Shown in pieces: positions 38,801 through 46,470 of a stretch of DNA of 48,026 nucleotides (position 1 is the first letter of the stretch; each line of letters begins with the position of its first letter). The position numbers were made by a program, and so were the translations under genes. The notes below the pieces were generated by a model. The model was not told where the DNA came from and did no database searches. It was given only the letters and a program-made list of their open reading frames with translations. The DNA is taken from assembly GCA_030038415.1 (NCBI GenBank), contig JASHOX010000216.1, forward strand, positions 1 through 48,026, read 5' to 3'. The DNA comes from Xanthobacteraceae bacterium. GTDB lineage: Bacteria; Pseudomonadota; Alphaproteobacteria; Rhizobiales; Xanthobacteraceae.

Positions 38801-39331
38801 CTGCACCCCCGCGGGGTTCAGGATCGGAATCATGACGTCAATGAAGTGATATTCGGACTGATGCGCGGTGGTCGAGGATTCGGCGGTGTGGTCGTCGCCC
38901 ATCAGCGCCAGCACGCCGCCGTGCTTCGAACTGCCGGCCAGATTGGCGTGTCGGAATACGTCGCCGGTGCGGTCGACACCCGGGCCCTTGCCATACCACA
39001 TGCCGAATACGCCGTCGTGTTTGCCCTCGCCGCGCAACTCGGCCTGCTGCGAGCCCCATACCGCGGTCGCGGCGAGATCCTCGTTGATGCCGCCTTGGAA
39101 GCGGATATCGCTCTTATGCAGGAACTGCGCGGCCCGCTGGAACTGACTATCCAATCCGCCAAGCGGCGAGCCGCGGTAGCCGGTGACAAAACCCGCGGTA
39201 TTGCGCCCGTTGCGGCGGTCCAACTCCCTTTGCATTAGGCAGAGCCGAACCAGGGCCTGGAAGCCGGTGACGAACACGCGGCGCTGGCCGAGGTCGTATT
39301 TATCGTCAAGCTTGACGTCGCGCAGCGCCAT
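35852..39331 (-). CDS. fused indolepyruvate/2-oxoacid ferredoxin oxidoreductase
   Basis: A 1159-residue single-chain enzyme that oxidatively decarboxylates aryl pyruvates or related 2-oxoacids to acyl-CoA, with thiamine diphosphate and ferredoxin-type centres. The N-terminal part (about 1-400) is the pyrimidine-binding and transketolase-like domain (YRGSPLGGLDSQFQ, GDDHTAESSTTAHQSE). The central TPP-pyrophosphate domain has GIGCHYMAQW, GEGANWVGEAPF and GDGTYNHSGYMA. Cysteines in CEGCGDCGVKSNC suggest one Fe-S cluster. The POR gamma-type domain follows (TGVGGTGVVTVGGILGMAAH, LDMAGLAQKGGAVFSHIRF), and the last 200 residues are the C-terminal domain of this large type. Length matches the family. 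Start is ATG 39331. An MmgE/PrpD gene follows. Confidence 0.95.
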   Translation of the reverse strand: MALRDVKLDDKYDLGQRRVFVTGFQALVRLCLMQRELDRRNGRNTAGFVTGYRGSPLGGLDSQFQRAAQFLHKSDIRFQGGINEDLAATAVWGSQQAELRGEGKHDGVFGMWYGKGPGVDRTGDVFRHANLAGSSKHGGVLALMGDDHTAESSTTAHQSEYHFIDVMIPILNPAGVQEVLDYGLYGWAMSRFTGTWVALKTMHETIESTAAIDGSLERFNIVTPDDFRMPDGGLNIRLNDPILAQEARLHDYKRDAVLAFVRANKLNRTITSGGRDPKIGIITTGKSYLDVRQAFDELGIDEIKCNELGIRLYKAGCAWPLSQRELKEFSQGLDLIIVVEEKRSLLEVQVREELYGTANQPLCIGKKDEQGNWLFPVKGALDPNEVAICVGERLLKYHRNDEIIARVARLKEFQRIAAETKDVAQRIPYFCSGCPHNTSTVVPEGMRAYAGIGCHYMAQWMDRSTLGYTQMGGEGANWVGEAPFSNRNHVFQNLGDGTYNHSGYMAIRAAIASNTNITYKILFNDAVAMTGGQANDGGLTVPQIARQVAAEGAKRVVVVTDEPDKYASGTQWPHGLTIHHRDDLNTVQRQLAEIPGVTVLIYDQTCAAEKRRRRKRHTFPDPDKRVIINELVCEGCGDCGVKSNCVSVQPRETEWGRKRTIDQSSCNKDFSCVKGFCPSFVTVHGATLKKGAGVAADHDLTALPEPKLPAIEHTYNIIVTGVGGTGVVTVGGILGMAAHLEGKGVGVLDMAGLAQKGGAVFSHIRFAGKPDDIHAIRVAAGRADLVLGGDIVVAGTQKVLATVKTGTTKVIVNTDAFLPGEFTRNADFSLPTERLKRTIAADAGRENAHFIDASRIANVLFGQSIGANMFMVGYAYQLGAIPLSAAAIEKAIELNGEAVAMNKAAFHWGRRAVIERAAVEALAKPTAAAASDAEHLSESFEETVERRVKFLTAYQNAAYARRYRSLVDKTKAVEADRAPGKCGLADAVARYLFKLMAYKDEYEVARLYTDGAFLKQVAGTFDGDNLRFEFHLAPPLLARIDKETGLPRKMSLGSWLLPALRILAKFKFLRGTALDPFGRSLERRTERALIGEYETMLDEVLARLTPDNHHLAVGLVAIPEKIRGFGHVKQRHLAAAKADEAALLEQFRAGVPVMLKAAE

Positions 39332-39531
39332 CACGCAGGCCTCCGAACCAGCACGTGTAAGCTTAGCAGGTCCATAGCGGGAGGGGCAGAATATAGGAGA
39401 AATATAGGGCGGTTAGCGAGCGGAACAATGCTAGCGAGTTGAACCGTCACGCTTTTTGCACGGATGGAGCTCCACAGGCGGTGCAAAAACGCCATCCACT
39501 CATGCCGCTTCGCGACCGAGAGTTCTTCTAC

Positions 39532-39564
39532 GCCCGCAACGGCATTCATTGAGCCCGCAACGGC
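39532..39564. repeat. 12-bp direct repeat GCCCGCAACGGC
   Basis: Two identical 12-mers lie 21 bp apart (39532-39543 and 39553-39564), at the downstream edge of the EAL remnant. They may mark the breakpoint of a small rearrangement or simply be a duplication in decaying DNA. Confidence 0.4.
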
Positions 39565-39782
39565 GCTTTGTGGCTGTGCCGCAGGGGACATTCGGCCGCA
39601 ACCTTAAGATGATCTTGTACTTTAATACAGCCCGAGGCGCGCAATATGTCGAACTGCTCTTAGGTCTCGAGGTCTTCTGCCGTCGTGATCATGCCGAGAC
39701 TCAACCCCAGCCGCATGACGGCGCGGATGATGGCGACGCAGCCGTCCCCCTTGCCCAGCTCGCGAACGAACAAGCCGCTCAC
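39546..39782 (-). pseudogene. decayed EAL-domain (c-di-GMP phosphodiesterase) C-terminal fragment
   Basis: Reading the minus strand gives a fragment with the clear end of an EAL domain: LFVRELGKGDGCVAIIRAV (as in the K-I-D-R-S-F-V-R-D-L helix), then MRLGLSLGMITTAEDLET, a TAA stop at 39660-39662, and in the same frame EQFDILRASGCIKVQDHL. Intact proteins read T-T-A-E-G-V-E-T, then E-Q, L-R, G-C and V-Q-G-Y-L. A stop inside this block and no complete catalytic N-terminal part mark it as a broken remnant. About 80 codons are recognisable; the rest has been lost. The neighbouring intact GGDEF-EAL gene is on the other strand and its matching segment differs, so this is not simply a copy of it. Confidence 0.75.
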
Positions 39783-39932
39783 ATGGACGTTGTTAGGCCG
39801 CGCCGGGCACAAGGCAACCTATTTAGTATCTTGTTTGCATATTTGTTTACCACAGATGTATAGACGAAAATTACAGAAAGCCCGTTAAAGTCGCCGGGAG
39901 CTGGTCCGCGGAACCAACGAAAGCTCTCGCGA

Positions 39933-42566
39933 ATGAAAGTGCACCTACTCAATATTCCCAGGCTGGCCTTACAGCGCCGCGGATCGGCTCTCCTTGGTCT
40001 TATCATTGTTGGCATTCTGTGGGCCGGCGTCGCGTTGATGTTCCATCGCGACCTTCAGCAAGATTATGCGTCGGTGGTACAGAGAAACGAAAACTACGCG
40101 CTTCTGTTTCAAGAAAATGTCCTGCGTTCGCTCGGTGAGATTGACAAGACCATCTTGTACCTGCGCCGCAGGGTCGAAGCATTAAAGGACACCACGGATT
40201 ATCAGAGAATCGTCGAGTCGACGGACGTTCGGAGCGATATCATCGTTCAGGTTGCGATCACCGACTCCAAAGGCATGGCTTGGGCTTCGAATGCCGTCAA
40301 AGAACTCACCAAGCCCATTGATATCAGCGACCGCGAGCATTTTAAGTTCCAAGTGAACAACCCCAGGGATACGCTTTTTATCAGCAAGCCCGTCATTGGA
40401 AGAGCGAGCGGCAAGTGGTCGGTTCAGTTGACCCGCCGCTACTTAAACAAGGACGGCACATTTGCAGGCGTCGTGGTCGCTTCAATGGATCCGGCGTACT
40501 TCACCAGCTTCTTTGACCAGATCAAATTGGGTACCGACACCTCCGTGGCGATGATTGGCAGCGACGGAGCAGTGCGTGCGGAAGGAGGTGGCGCGATTGC
40601 GCAACTTGCGCTGGGACAAGACCTGTCCGGTACGGACCTGTTCAAACGCCTTCAAAAGACCGAGGATGGCACGTTTATCGAACCACGTTCGACGGCGAAT
40701 GAGAGCCTGGTAGTTTCCGCAAGGCAAGTGAGCGAATATCCTCTCTGGGTAACGGTGAGCACCAAGGAGCGCCAAATCTACCAGTCCGCTTGGAGCAGCC
40801 TTCGGCAAAATGCTCTGATCGCCGCGTTCCTCACGGCTCTCGTATTGCTCGCTCTCGAGAAGATACTACGGGCCGAGGCCAAAGCTGAGCAAAAAGCAAA
40901 ACAGCTGCAGCTTACTTTGGAGCACATCGGCCAAGGAATCATGCTCGTTACGAAGGACCGGGAGATTCCCGTCATCAATCAGCGATGTGCGGAACTGCTA
41001 TTGCTTCCTCGAACCGTAATAGATGCGCCGCCAAAGCTTGACGAGCTCGTCAAGTATCAAGTCGGTAATGACATCTCGCTGATGTGGAGCGAGGATCAGC
41101 TAGCGGCGGACGATGATGGCGCCGGTTCTCAAGACCGGCAAAGGTCGTCGATCGCCGATCTCCGGCGATCCGATGGCGCGTTTATTGAGGTCCGAAAAAC
41201 GTGGCTCCCTGACGGAGCATTCGTGCAGACTTTTACCGATATTACCAAACGCCGGCACGCAGAAGCTTACATCACCAAGCTTGCCTCCGAGGATCCTTTG
41301 ACCTCCTTGCACAACCGGCGCGTATTCCGCGCAAAAATGCAGGAGGTCTGCGAGCGCTCTTCACAGGCGCGGTTCGCCCTTCTGTTTATGGACATGGACA
41401 GATTCAAGGTCGTGAACGACACGCTCGGGCATCGGACGGGCGACCAGCTTCTCATTCAGGTTGCAAAGCGTTTGCAGTCGGTTATCGAAGAGTCGGACGT
41501 ACTTGCGCGTCTCGGGGGCGATGAATTTGCGATCTTGCTTTCCGCCATCCGGTCAAACGACGAAGTTAAGGCGGTTGCTCAGCGAATCATCGACGCGTTG
41601 GCCGAGCCCTTTAACGTCGATCAAAACGTCATCACGACAGGCATCAGCATTGGCATCGCGATAGGACCGGATCACGGCATGACCGCCGACGCGCTCCTGG
41701 TGGCCGCCGATCTCGCGCTCTACTCGGTGAAGGTCGAAGCTCGCGGCACCTATCGGATTTTCGAAAAACGCATGAATGACGACGTGAACAGCCGCCGTGA
41801 AATTGAGCTGCAGCTCAGGGACGCCCTTGCGAACGGCGGATTGGACGTTCATTACCAGCCGATCGTTGACCTGCACAACTACTCGATTACGGGCTTCGAG
41901 GCCCTGATGCGGTGGCCCCATCCAAGCAAAGGGATGATCTCGCCGGCCAAGTTCATTCCTGTTGCCGAAGAATGTGGCTTGATTGACGCGCTCGGCCATT
42001 GGATCCTGGTAGAAGCGTGTCATAAGGCAAAGCAGTGGCCCGTCGACATGAAAGTTTCGGTCAATGTTTCGCCCATTCAACTGGCCAAGCCAGATTTCGT
42101 TGCCACAGTTCAATCTGTACTCACCACGACTGGTCTCGATCCGCATCGGCTCGTGCTCGAGTGTACGGAGACGATTTTCATCGAGGACAGCGAGAAGATG
42201 CTGTCGACTTTGCATAAACTGAAGCAAATCGGAGTTCAGATTGCGCTCGACGATTTTGGGACGGGCTACTCGTCTCTGTCTTATCTGCGAAGCTTTCCGT
42301 TCGACATCGTCAAGATCGACCGAAGCTTCGTGTCCGACCTCGATGCGAGCACGAGCAGCAGCGTCATTGTCCAGGCAGTCATTTTGATCGCGGGCAGTCT
42401 TGGAATTAAGACCGTAGCGGAGGGGATCGAAACCGAGGCACAACTGAAACTCCTCAGGCTGCTCGGCTGCAACGACGTGCAGGGCTACTTGTTGGGCGTG
42501 CCGGCTCCGGCCGAGGAAATTGGGAAGCTGGTCGAGCAGCGGTCAGTCAGAGCCGCTGCCGCCTGA
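39933..42566 (+). CDS. membrane sensor GGDEF-EAL protein (c-di-GMP turnover)
   Basis: An 877-residue inner-membrane signalling protein. TM1 is about residues 18-40, followed by a periplasmic Cache/PDC-like sensor (about 45-285; IVQVAITDSKGMAWASNAV, ISDREHFKFQVNNPRDTLFI), TM2 (about 285-308) and a PAS-like linker (LEHIGQGIMLVTKDREIPVINQ). The GGDEF domain has an intact LGGDEFA motif (Gly528-Phe532); no R-x-x-D inhibitory site stands five residues before it. The EAL domain has E-A-L at 656-658, the N-V-S-P substrate region, LECTETIF, DDFGTGYSSLSYL and TVAEGIET, so both activities look possible. The start is ATG 39933 with a weak ribosome binding site. It converges on the DMT permease gene with 14 bp between the stops. 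Confidence 0.93.
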   Translation: MKVHLLNIPRLALQRRGSALLGLIIVGILWAGVALMFHRDLQQDYASVVQRNENYALLFQENVLRSLGEIDKTILYLRRRVEALKDTTDYQRIVESTDVRSDIIVQVAITDSKGMAWASNAVKELTKPIDISDREHFKFQVNNPRDTLFISKPVIGRASGKWSVQLTRRYLNKDGTFAGVVVASMDPAYFTSFFDQIKLGTDTSVAMIGSDGAVRAEGGGAIAQLALGQDLSGTDLFKRLQKTEDGTFIEPRSTANESLVVSARQVSEYPLWVTVSTKERQIYQSAWSSLRQNALIAAFLTALVLLALEKILRAEAKAEQKAKQLQLTLEHIGQGIMLVTKDREIPVINQRCAELLLLPRTVIDAPPKLDELVKYQVGNDISLMWSEDQLAADDDGAGSQDRQRSSIADLRRSDGAFIEVRKTWLPDGAFVQTFTDITKRRHAEAYITKLASEDPLTSLHNRRVFRAKMQEVCERSSQARFALLFMDMDRFKVVNDTLGHRTGDQLLIQVAKRLQSVIEESDVLARLGGDEFAILLSAIRSNDEVKAVAQRIIDALAEPFNVDQNVITTGISIGIAIGPDHGMTADALLVAADLALYSVKVEARGTYRIFEKRMNDDVNSRREIELQLRDALANGGLDVHYQPIVDLHNYSITGFEALMRWPHPSKGMISPAKFIPVAEECGLIDALGHWILVEACHKAKQWPVDMKVSVNVSPIQLAKPDFVATVQSVLTTTGLDPHRLVLECTETIFIEDSEKMLSTLHKLKQIGVQIALDDFGTGYSSLSYLRSFPFDIVKIDRSFVSDLDASTSSSVIVQAVILIAGSLGIKTVAEGIETEAQLKLLRLLGCNDVQGYLLGVPAPAEEIGKLVEQRSVRAAAA

Positions 42567-42580
42567 GGTCGCCGCCAAAA

Positions 42581-43522
42581 CTAGGCGGTTCGAGCATGCT
42601 TCTTGGCTTGCGCCTCGTGCCACAGCAGGAACAGACCCGACGCCACAACGATGCATGAACCGACCATAAGGGCCGGCGTCGGAACATTACCCCACACTAC
42701 AAATCCAATCGCCGCAGCCCAAACCAGCATGAAATAGAAGAAAGGCGATACGGCCGTAGCCGGCGCCAGCATTAAAGCCTTCGTCCAGAAGACTTGCCCG
42801 ACGAGATTGGCCAAGCCGGCCATCACGAAGAGCGAAAGGTCACGAGGCATCGGCCATTTGACGCCGAACACCAGTAATAACGAGTGAAAGACCAACACCG
42901 TCGCGAGCTGCCAGATCAGCAGCGTCTTGACCGATTCGGTGCGCGTCATGCCGCGAACGGCCACCGTAACAGTCCCCAGCATAATGGCGTTGAGGAGCGC
43001 GAAGATCGCTCCGAGCGTAAGCGAGTCAAGGCCCGGATTCGCTACGATAAGGACGCCGGAAAAGCCGATTATCAATGCGGCCCAACGCGCCGGGCCCGCG
43101 CGCTCCTTGAGCCAGATGATTGCCACCAGAGCCGTCCAGAGGGGCGCGGAAAAATTGATTGAAATCGCGCTGGCCAGCGGCATCAAACTGAATGCCAGCA
43201 CTGAAAATGTTTGAGAGATGGACTGCGACAGGCCCCGCATCCAGTGAGCCGCCGGGATCCGAGTAGCAAACACAGGGGTGCCGTGAATTGGCAGCAGGAC
43301 AGCCGCGCAAGCCGCAAATCCGACAAGCGAGCGCGAGAACATCACCTGACCCACGGGGTAACTGCCGACCAACCATTTGCTCAGCGCGTGCGTAGTTGCG
43401 AACGCAACGGTGGCGATGATCATGCAAACAATGCCGCGCGACACGTTCGAGGCCGCAGGGTCTGGGGCCCGGATTTGGATTGCGCTAGCCGAAGCGCTTA
43501 GTTCCGAATGTGCGGTCGTCAT
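42581..43522 (-). CDS. DMT-superfamily permease (EamA domain)
   Basis: A 313-residue membrane protein with about ten hydrophobic segments in two EamA halves (VSRGIVCMIIATVAFATTHALSK opens the first; LGAIFALLNAIMLGTVTVAV the second). Family members export or import amino acids, sugars or metabolites. It is the last gene of a four-gene cluster: the PxpC stop is 9 bp upstream. In this position it may move the substrate or product of the cluster across the inner membrane. The direction and compound are not known. Confidence 0.9.
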   Translation of the reverse strand: MTTAHSELSASASAIQIRAPDPAASNVSRGIVCMIIATVAFATTHALSKWLVGSYPVGQVMFSRSLVGFAACAAVLLPIHGTPVFATRIPAAHWMRGLSQSISQTFSVLAFSLMPLASAISINFSAPLWTALVAIIWLKERAGPARWAALIIGFSGVLIVANPGLDSLTLGAIFALLNAIMLGTVTVAVRGMTRTESVKTLLIWQLATVLVFHSLLLVFGVKWPMPRDLSLFVMAGLANLVGQVFWTKALMLAPATAVSPFFYFMLVWAAAIGFVVWGNVPTPALMVGSCIVVASGLFLLWHEAQAKKHARTA

Positions 43523-43531
43523 GGTCGCCAG

Positions 43532-44590
43532 TTACTCCATGGACGGAGCCAATTGGGCATTGGCGATGCCGCTGATGAGATTGTTCGTCAGAAGACAGGC
43601 CGTGAGGTCGTCGCGGGAGCGATGGGCAGGCACCATCCGGTCGGGAATCGCATCGATCTGCTGCAGCAGGGTTCGGCGCAGCTGCTGCGCTTCCTCGACA
43701 CTGGCTTCCTGAAACGAGATCTTGTCGCCAATCCGCGTCCTGCCGAGGGCGGGCAGATCCGCCGAAATAACCGTCGCGACTTTGGGATACCCGCCGGTCG
43801 TTTGCCGGTCGGCCATGAGGACAACCGGTTGCCCGTGTCCCGGCACCTGAATCGAACCCAGCGCAATTGCGTCCGATACGATATCGTGGCCGCTTATATG
43901 TTCGAGCTTCGGTCCGTCGAGCTGCATGGCCATCCGATCCGTCGCCGGACTGACGGTGTACTCGCCATCCAGGAAGGCCTTGATTGATCTCTCCGAGAAG
44001 CGCGTGTTCTGCGGCCCGAGCACGACGCGGAAGCGGGAAGGCCGTGCGAGATCCAGTCCCTCAAGCCGGAACTCGTCCCTTTTGCCGGCGGCGCTGCGCC
44101 GCAGCGGTAGGGCATCGCCCGCAGCGAGAGCGCGGCCTTGCCAGCCTCCGATTTGGCCGCGGACATAGGTCGAAACGCTGCCGAGCACTGGTTTGATATC
44201 GAATCCGCCTTCCACCGCCAAATAGACGAGCGACCATCCCGCCGTCTGGCCAACGCGGACGACCTGTCCGCGTTGGACGCGAAAACTCTGCATCGATGCG
44301 TAGCGCACGCCGTTCACCGCGGCTTCGTCGTGCAGCACCTCGATTGACACGTCGGCGCCGGCGCAGGCCAGATTTACGCTGTCGGCCTCAACCATGAACG
44401 TCGGACCGAGGTAGGCTATCTCCAGCGCACCTTCCATCGGCGCGTTGCCGACGAGGATGTTGGCGGCCCTGAGGCTTACCGGATCGAGTGCACCGCTCGT
44501 AGGCACGCCCAGATGCTGGTAGCCGATCCGGCCCAGGTCCTGGACCGTCGTAAGCAGGCCTGACTCGAGGATACGCAACACAGCGGACAT
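43532..44590 (-). CDS. pxpC: 5-oxoprolinase-type subunit PxpC (biotin-dependent carboxyltransferase family)
   Basis: A 352-residue protein of the AHS2 (allophanate hydrolase subunit 2, KipA) family. It starts MSAVLRILESGLLTTVQDLGR, with the signature GRIGYQHLGVPTSGALDPVS; a middle LGPQNTRF and a late MADRQTTGGYPKVATVISADLP region are typical. With PxpA and PxpB such proteins form ATP-dependent 5-oxoprolinase, which opens pyroglutamate to glutamate. The ATG at 44590 lies 7 bp after the pxpB stop, so the two are co-translated. No pxpA gene (LamB/YcsF type) is in the window, so the exact reaction is open. Confidence 0.9.
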   Translation of the reverse strand: MSAVLRILESGLLTTVQDLGRIGYQHLGVPTSGALDPVSLRAANILVGNAPMEGALEIAYLGPTFMVEADSVNLACAGADVSIEVLHDEAAVNGVRYASMQSFRVQRGQVVRVGQTAGWSLVYLAVEGGFDIKPVLGSVSTYVRGQIGGWQGRALAAGDALPLRRSAAGKRDEFRLEGLDLARPSRFRVVLGPQNTRFSERSIKAFLDGEYTVSPATDRMAMQLDGPKLEHISGHDIVSDAIALGSIQVPGHGQPVVLMADRQTTGGYPKVATVISADLPALGRTRIGDKISFQEASVEEAQQLRRTLLQQIDAIPDRMVPAHRSRDDLTACLLTNNLISGIANAQLAPSME

Positions 44591-44597
44591 GCGGCCC

Positions 44598-45314
44598 TCA
44601 ATGACTCGTGCCCGCCTGCGGTGCGGCAATGACCCCATCGGAGCACATGCGTCGGTACTCGCTCAGACTCACGGGATTGAACTTAACTTTGTCTCCGGCC
44701 CGCAGTAACGCACCACTGGTGAGACTCGCGTCCCAAAGCGAGATGGGCGAGCGGCCGATCAGATGCCAGCCGCACGGCGTCGCCATCGGATAGATGCAGG
44801 TCAGCTTGCCGCCGATGCCAAGCGAGCCTGCCGGGACTCTGGACCGGGGGGTCGTGCGCCGGGGCAGAACGAGCTCCGACGGAAGATCACCCAAGTAAGC
44901 GAGGCCGGGCAGAAACCCGAGCATGTAGACGTGATAGGTCCGGCTGCTGTGAAGCTCGATCACCTGAGCGGGATCGAGGTCGCGCTGCGAGGCGACCCAT
45001 TCGAGATCCGGCGCGAGTTCCGGGTCGTAGCAGACGGGGATGTCGCAGGTGCGGCCGGTTGCCGGTGCTTCTTCCAGATGTTCGAGGATATCTGCGACCT
45101 GCCGCTCGAGCCAAATCGCGGAGACGGTGAGAGGCTCGTAATAGATGCTTAACGATCGAATTGTCGGTACGGTCTCAATCACCCCATCGATCTTGAGTGC
45201 GTTGAGGCGTCCAGCGAGTGCCAGCACCTTCGCACTAACGTTCAGATCGACTTGGTTGCCAAAATCGACAATGAGCGCGGTATCGCCTGCTGCCAGCACA
45301 TTGTAATCGGTCAT
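44598..45314 (-). CDS. pxpB: 5-oxoprolinase-type subunit PxpB (KipI family)
   Basis: A 238-residue protein of the AHS1 (allophanate hydrolase subunit 1, KipI) family. Typical segments are AGDTALIVDFGNQVDLNVS, SLSIYYEPL, IPVCYDPELAPDLEWVA, LGFLPGLAYLGDLP, RVPAGSLGIGGKLTCIYP and GWHLIGRSP. It partners PxpC. Its ATG overlaps the stop of the gene upstream in an ATGA, which couples translation. The usual role is pyroglutamate hydrolysis with PxpA and PxpC. The overlap with the isocyanide-synthase-like gene instead of pxpA is unusual and suggests a different pathway. Confidence 0.9.
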   Translation of the reverse strand: MTDYNVLAAGDTALIVDFGNQVDLNVSAKVLALAGRLNALKIDGVIETVPTIRSLSIYYEPLTVSAIWLERQVADILEHLEEAPATGRTCDIPVCYDPELAPDLEWVASQRDLDPAQVIELHSSRTYHVYMLGFLPGLAYLGDLPSELVLPRRTTPRSRVPAGSLGIGGKLTCIYPMATPCGWHLIGRSPISLWDASLTSGALLRAGDKVKFNPVSLSEYRRMCSDGVIAAPQAGTSH

Positions 45315-46219
45315 AACGCTGACCCGTTCCGCGTTTCTAACGCCGGCCGAATGAGCGCGCCGGATTGCTCATCCAGCGGCGGCTTCCGGCCGGTGAAATC
45401 GGGGGGTAGGAACCACGGTTTGTCGGAGATTCCGTGCCGCAATGAAAACATGTAGAAGGTCGGCAATGCATCGGGGAAAAGGCTTCTGAGCCGACTGCCG
45501 TTGAACGTGACGAAGATGGAACACGGGAACGCACGTTCCATGACTTTGCGCTCCAGCATATTGGCTTGGAAGTAGCGGATTGCGCCTTCTTCCGCCGAGC
45601 CTTCACCTTTGAACCATTTAGCCGCGCTGGCCCGCAATTCGGCCATGAGGTCGGCCGGCGGAACCTGCCGTTCCGGCGTTTCATCGGGCCGCAAACCGGC
45701 CGCGCTCACCAGATTGCTGAGGAGGCAGGTTTTGAACCGGCGGCCACGCGTTGCGAGCACCAGATCCTGAAAGTACGAATGGATGCTTGCTTGGGTGTGA
45801 CCGTTCAACGTCGCGTGGGTATCGGTGAAGACCAGCGTGAAGTCGGCGCCAGGCTTATAGATTTCGATGATGCGCGACATCATCGAATCCAAAAAGTCCA
45901 AGCAGGTTAGTTCTGGCGCTGCCAGCGTCGACCGCAATCCCTTGCCCCAATATTGGACGAAGGAAATGGGCGCTTGGCATGCGTGAGCCTGGGCGATGAA
46001 CTGTAGCATCAGCTCAGGCTTATCCGGCTTCTCGCGCTTGAATGCCCGGGTGCTAAACGACCTCAGAATCTGCTCTGGCGTAACCGCGCGCGTCCAGCCG
46101 CCAGCTCGCTTGGCTGGAGAAGCGAGTTGCCGCTCAGTTGCAGAGCCTATGCACGTGTGTTGATCCGGATAATGCAATTCCCCGGCTGCCCGGAGGGAGG
46201 CGCGCGCGTCGTACCGCAT
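45311..46219 (-). CDS. unrecognised protein, possibly related to Dit1/PvcA isocyanide synthases
   Basis: A 302-residue cytoplasmic protein of no certain family. Its layout resembles Dit1/PvcA (isonitrile or pyoverdine/dityrosine synthase) proteins: a QILRSFSTRAFKRE region, PISFVQYWGKGLRSTL in place of the usual P-x-F-P-x-K motif, then IEIYKPGADFTLVFTDTH, which parallels the I-x-x-I-Y-x-P-G-A and S-D-G segment of that family. A conserved-looking ATLNGH follows. The C-terminal half has no match I know. It could instead be a separate family with a similar fold. It is the first gene of the cluster and its stop overlaps the pxpB start (ATGA). The ATG at 46219 has a weak ribosome binding site; about 45 N-terminal residues may be non-conserved. 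Confidence 0.4.
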   Translation of the reverse strand: MRYDARASLRAAGELHYPDQHTCIGSATERQLASPAKRAGGWTRAVTPEQILRSFSTRAFKREKPDKPELMLQFIAQAHACQAPISFVQYWGKGLRSTLAAPELTCLDFLDSMMSRIIEIYKPGADFTLVFTDTHATLNGHTQASIHSYFQDLVLATRGRRFKTCLLSNLVSAAGLRPDETPERQVPPADLMAELRASAAKWFKGEGSAEEGAIRYFQANMLERKVMERAFPCSIFVTFNGSRLRSLFPDALPTFYMFSLRHGISDKPWFLPPDFTGRKPPLDEQSGALIRPALETRNGSAL

Positions 46220-46276
46220 TTGATGACCCGCCGCTTACCGCGAACCGATGGTTGTTGGACACCGTTGTTAAGAAAA

Positions 46277-46304
46277 AATTTACACTTGAATTCGTTAAGG
46301 TCAA
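46277..46304 (-). promoter_or_regulatory. sigma70-like promoter of the 46.2-42.6 kb operon
   Basis: On the minus strand, TTGACC (46304-46299) and TAAATT (46282-46277) are separated by 16 bp in an AT-rich stretch, close to the TTGACA-N17-TATAAT consensus. Transcription would begin near 46270, about 50 bp before the first start codon. Confidence 0.45.
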
Positions 46305-46309
46305 CAATT

Positions 46310-46327
46310 GACTTCGCGCATGAAGTC
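46310..46327. promoter_or_regulatory. inverted repeat just upstream of the operon promoter
   Basis: GACTTC-GCGCAT-GAAGTC has perfect 6-bp arms and lies directly upstream of the -35 box, where an activator or repressor site is expected. A second inverted repeat, CCTTAA-CAA-TTAAGG, lies at 46353-46367. The regulator is unknown. Confidence 0.4.
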
Positions 46328-46470
46328 GCGGATCGCGGATCGCCGGATTCTGCCTTAACAATTAAGGTTAATTTGACGTGATAAGCCCATTCAGCCAAAC
46401 AGCTTGCTGCCGGCGGCAGGTCCGCGGACTGGTCCGCTACATGACGCTGTTGTGACAGGCGTGAGGGGTT

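Noticed and set aside
39456..39863. 135-codon plus-strand frame in the gap before the GGDEF-EAL gene
   Set aside because: Its composition is not protein-like, it has no good ribosome binding site and it runs antisense to the EAL remnant.
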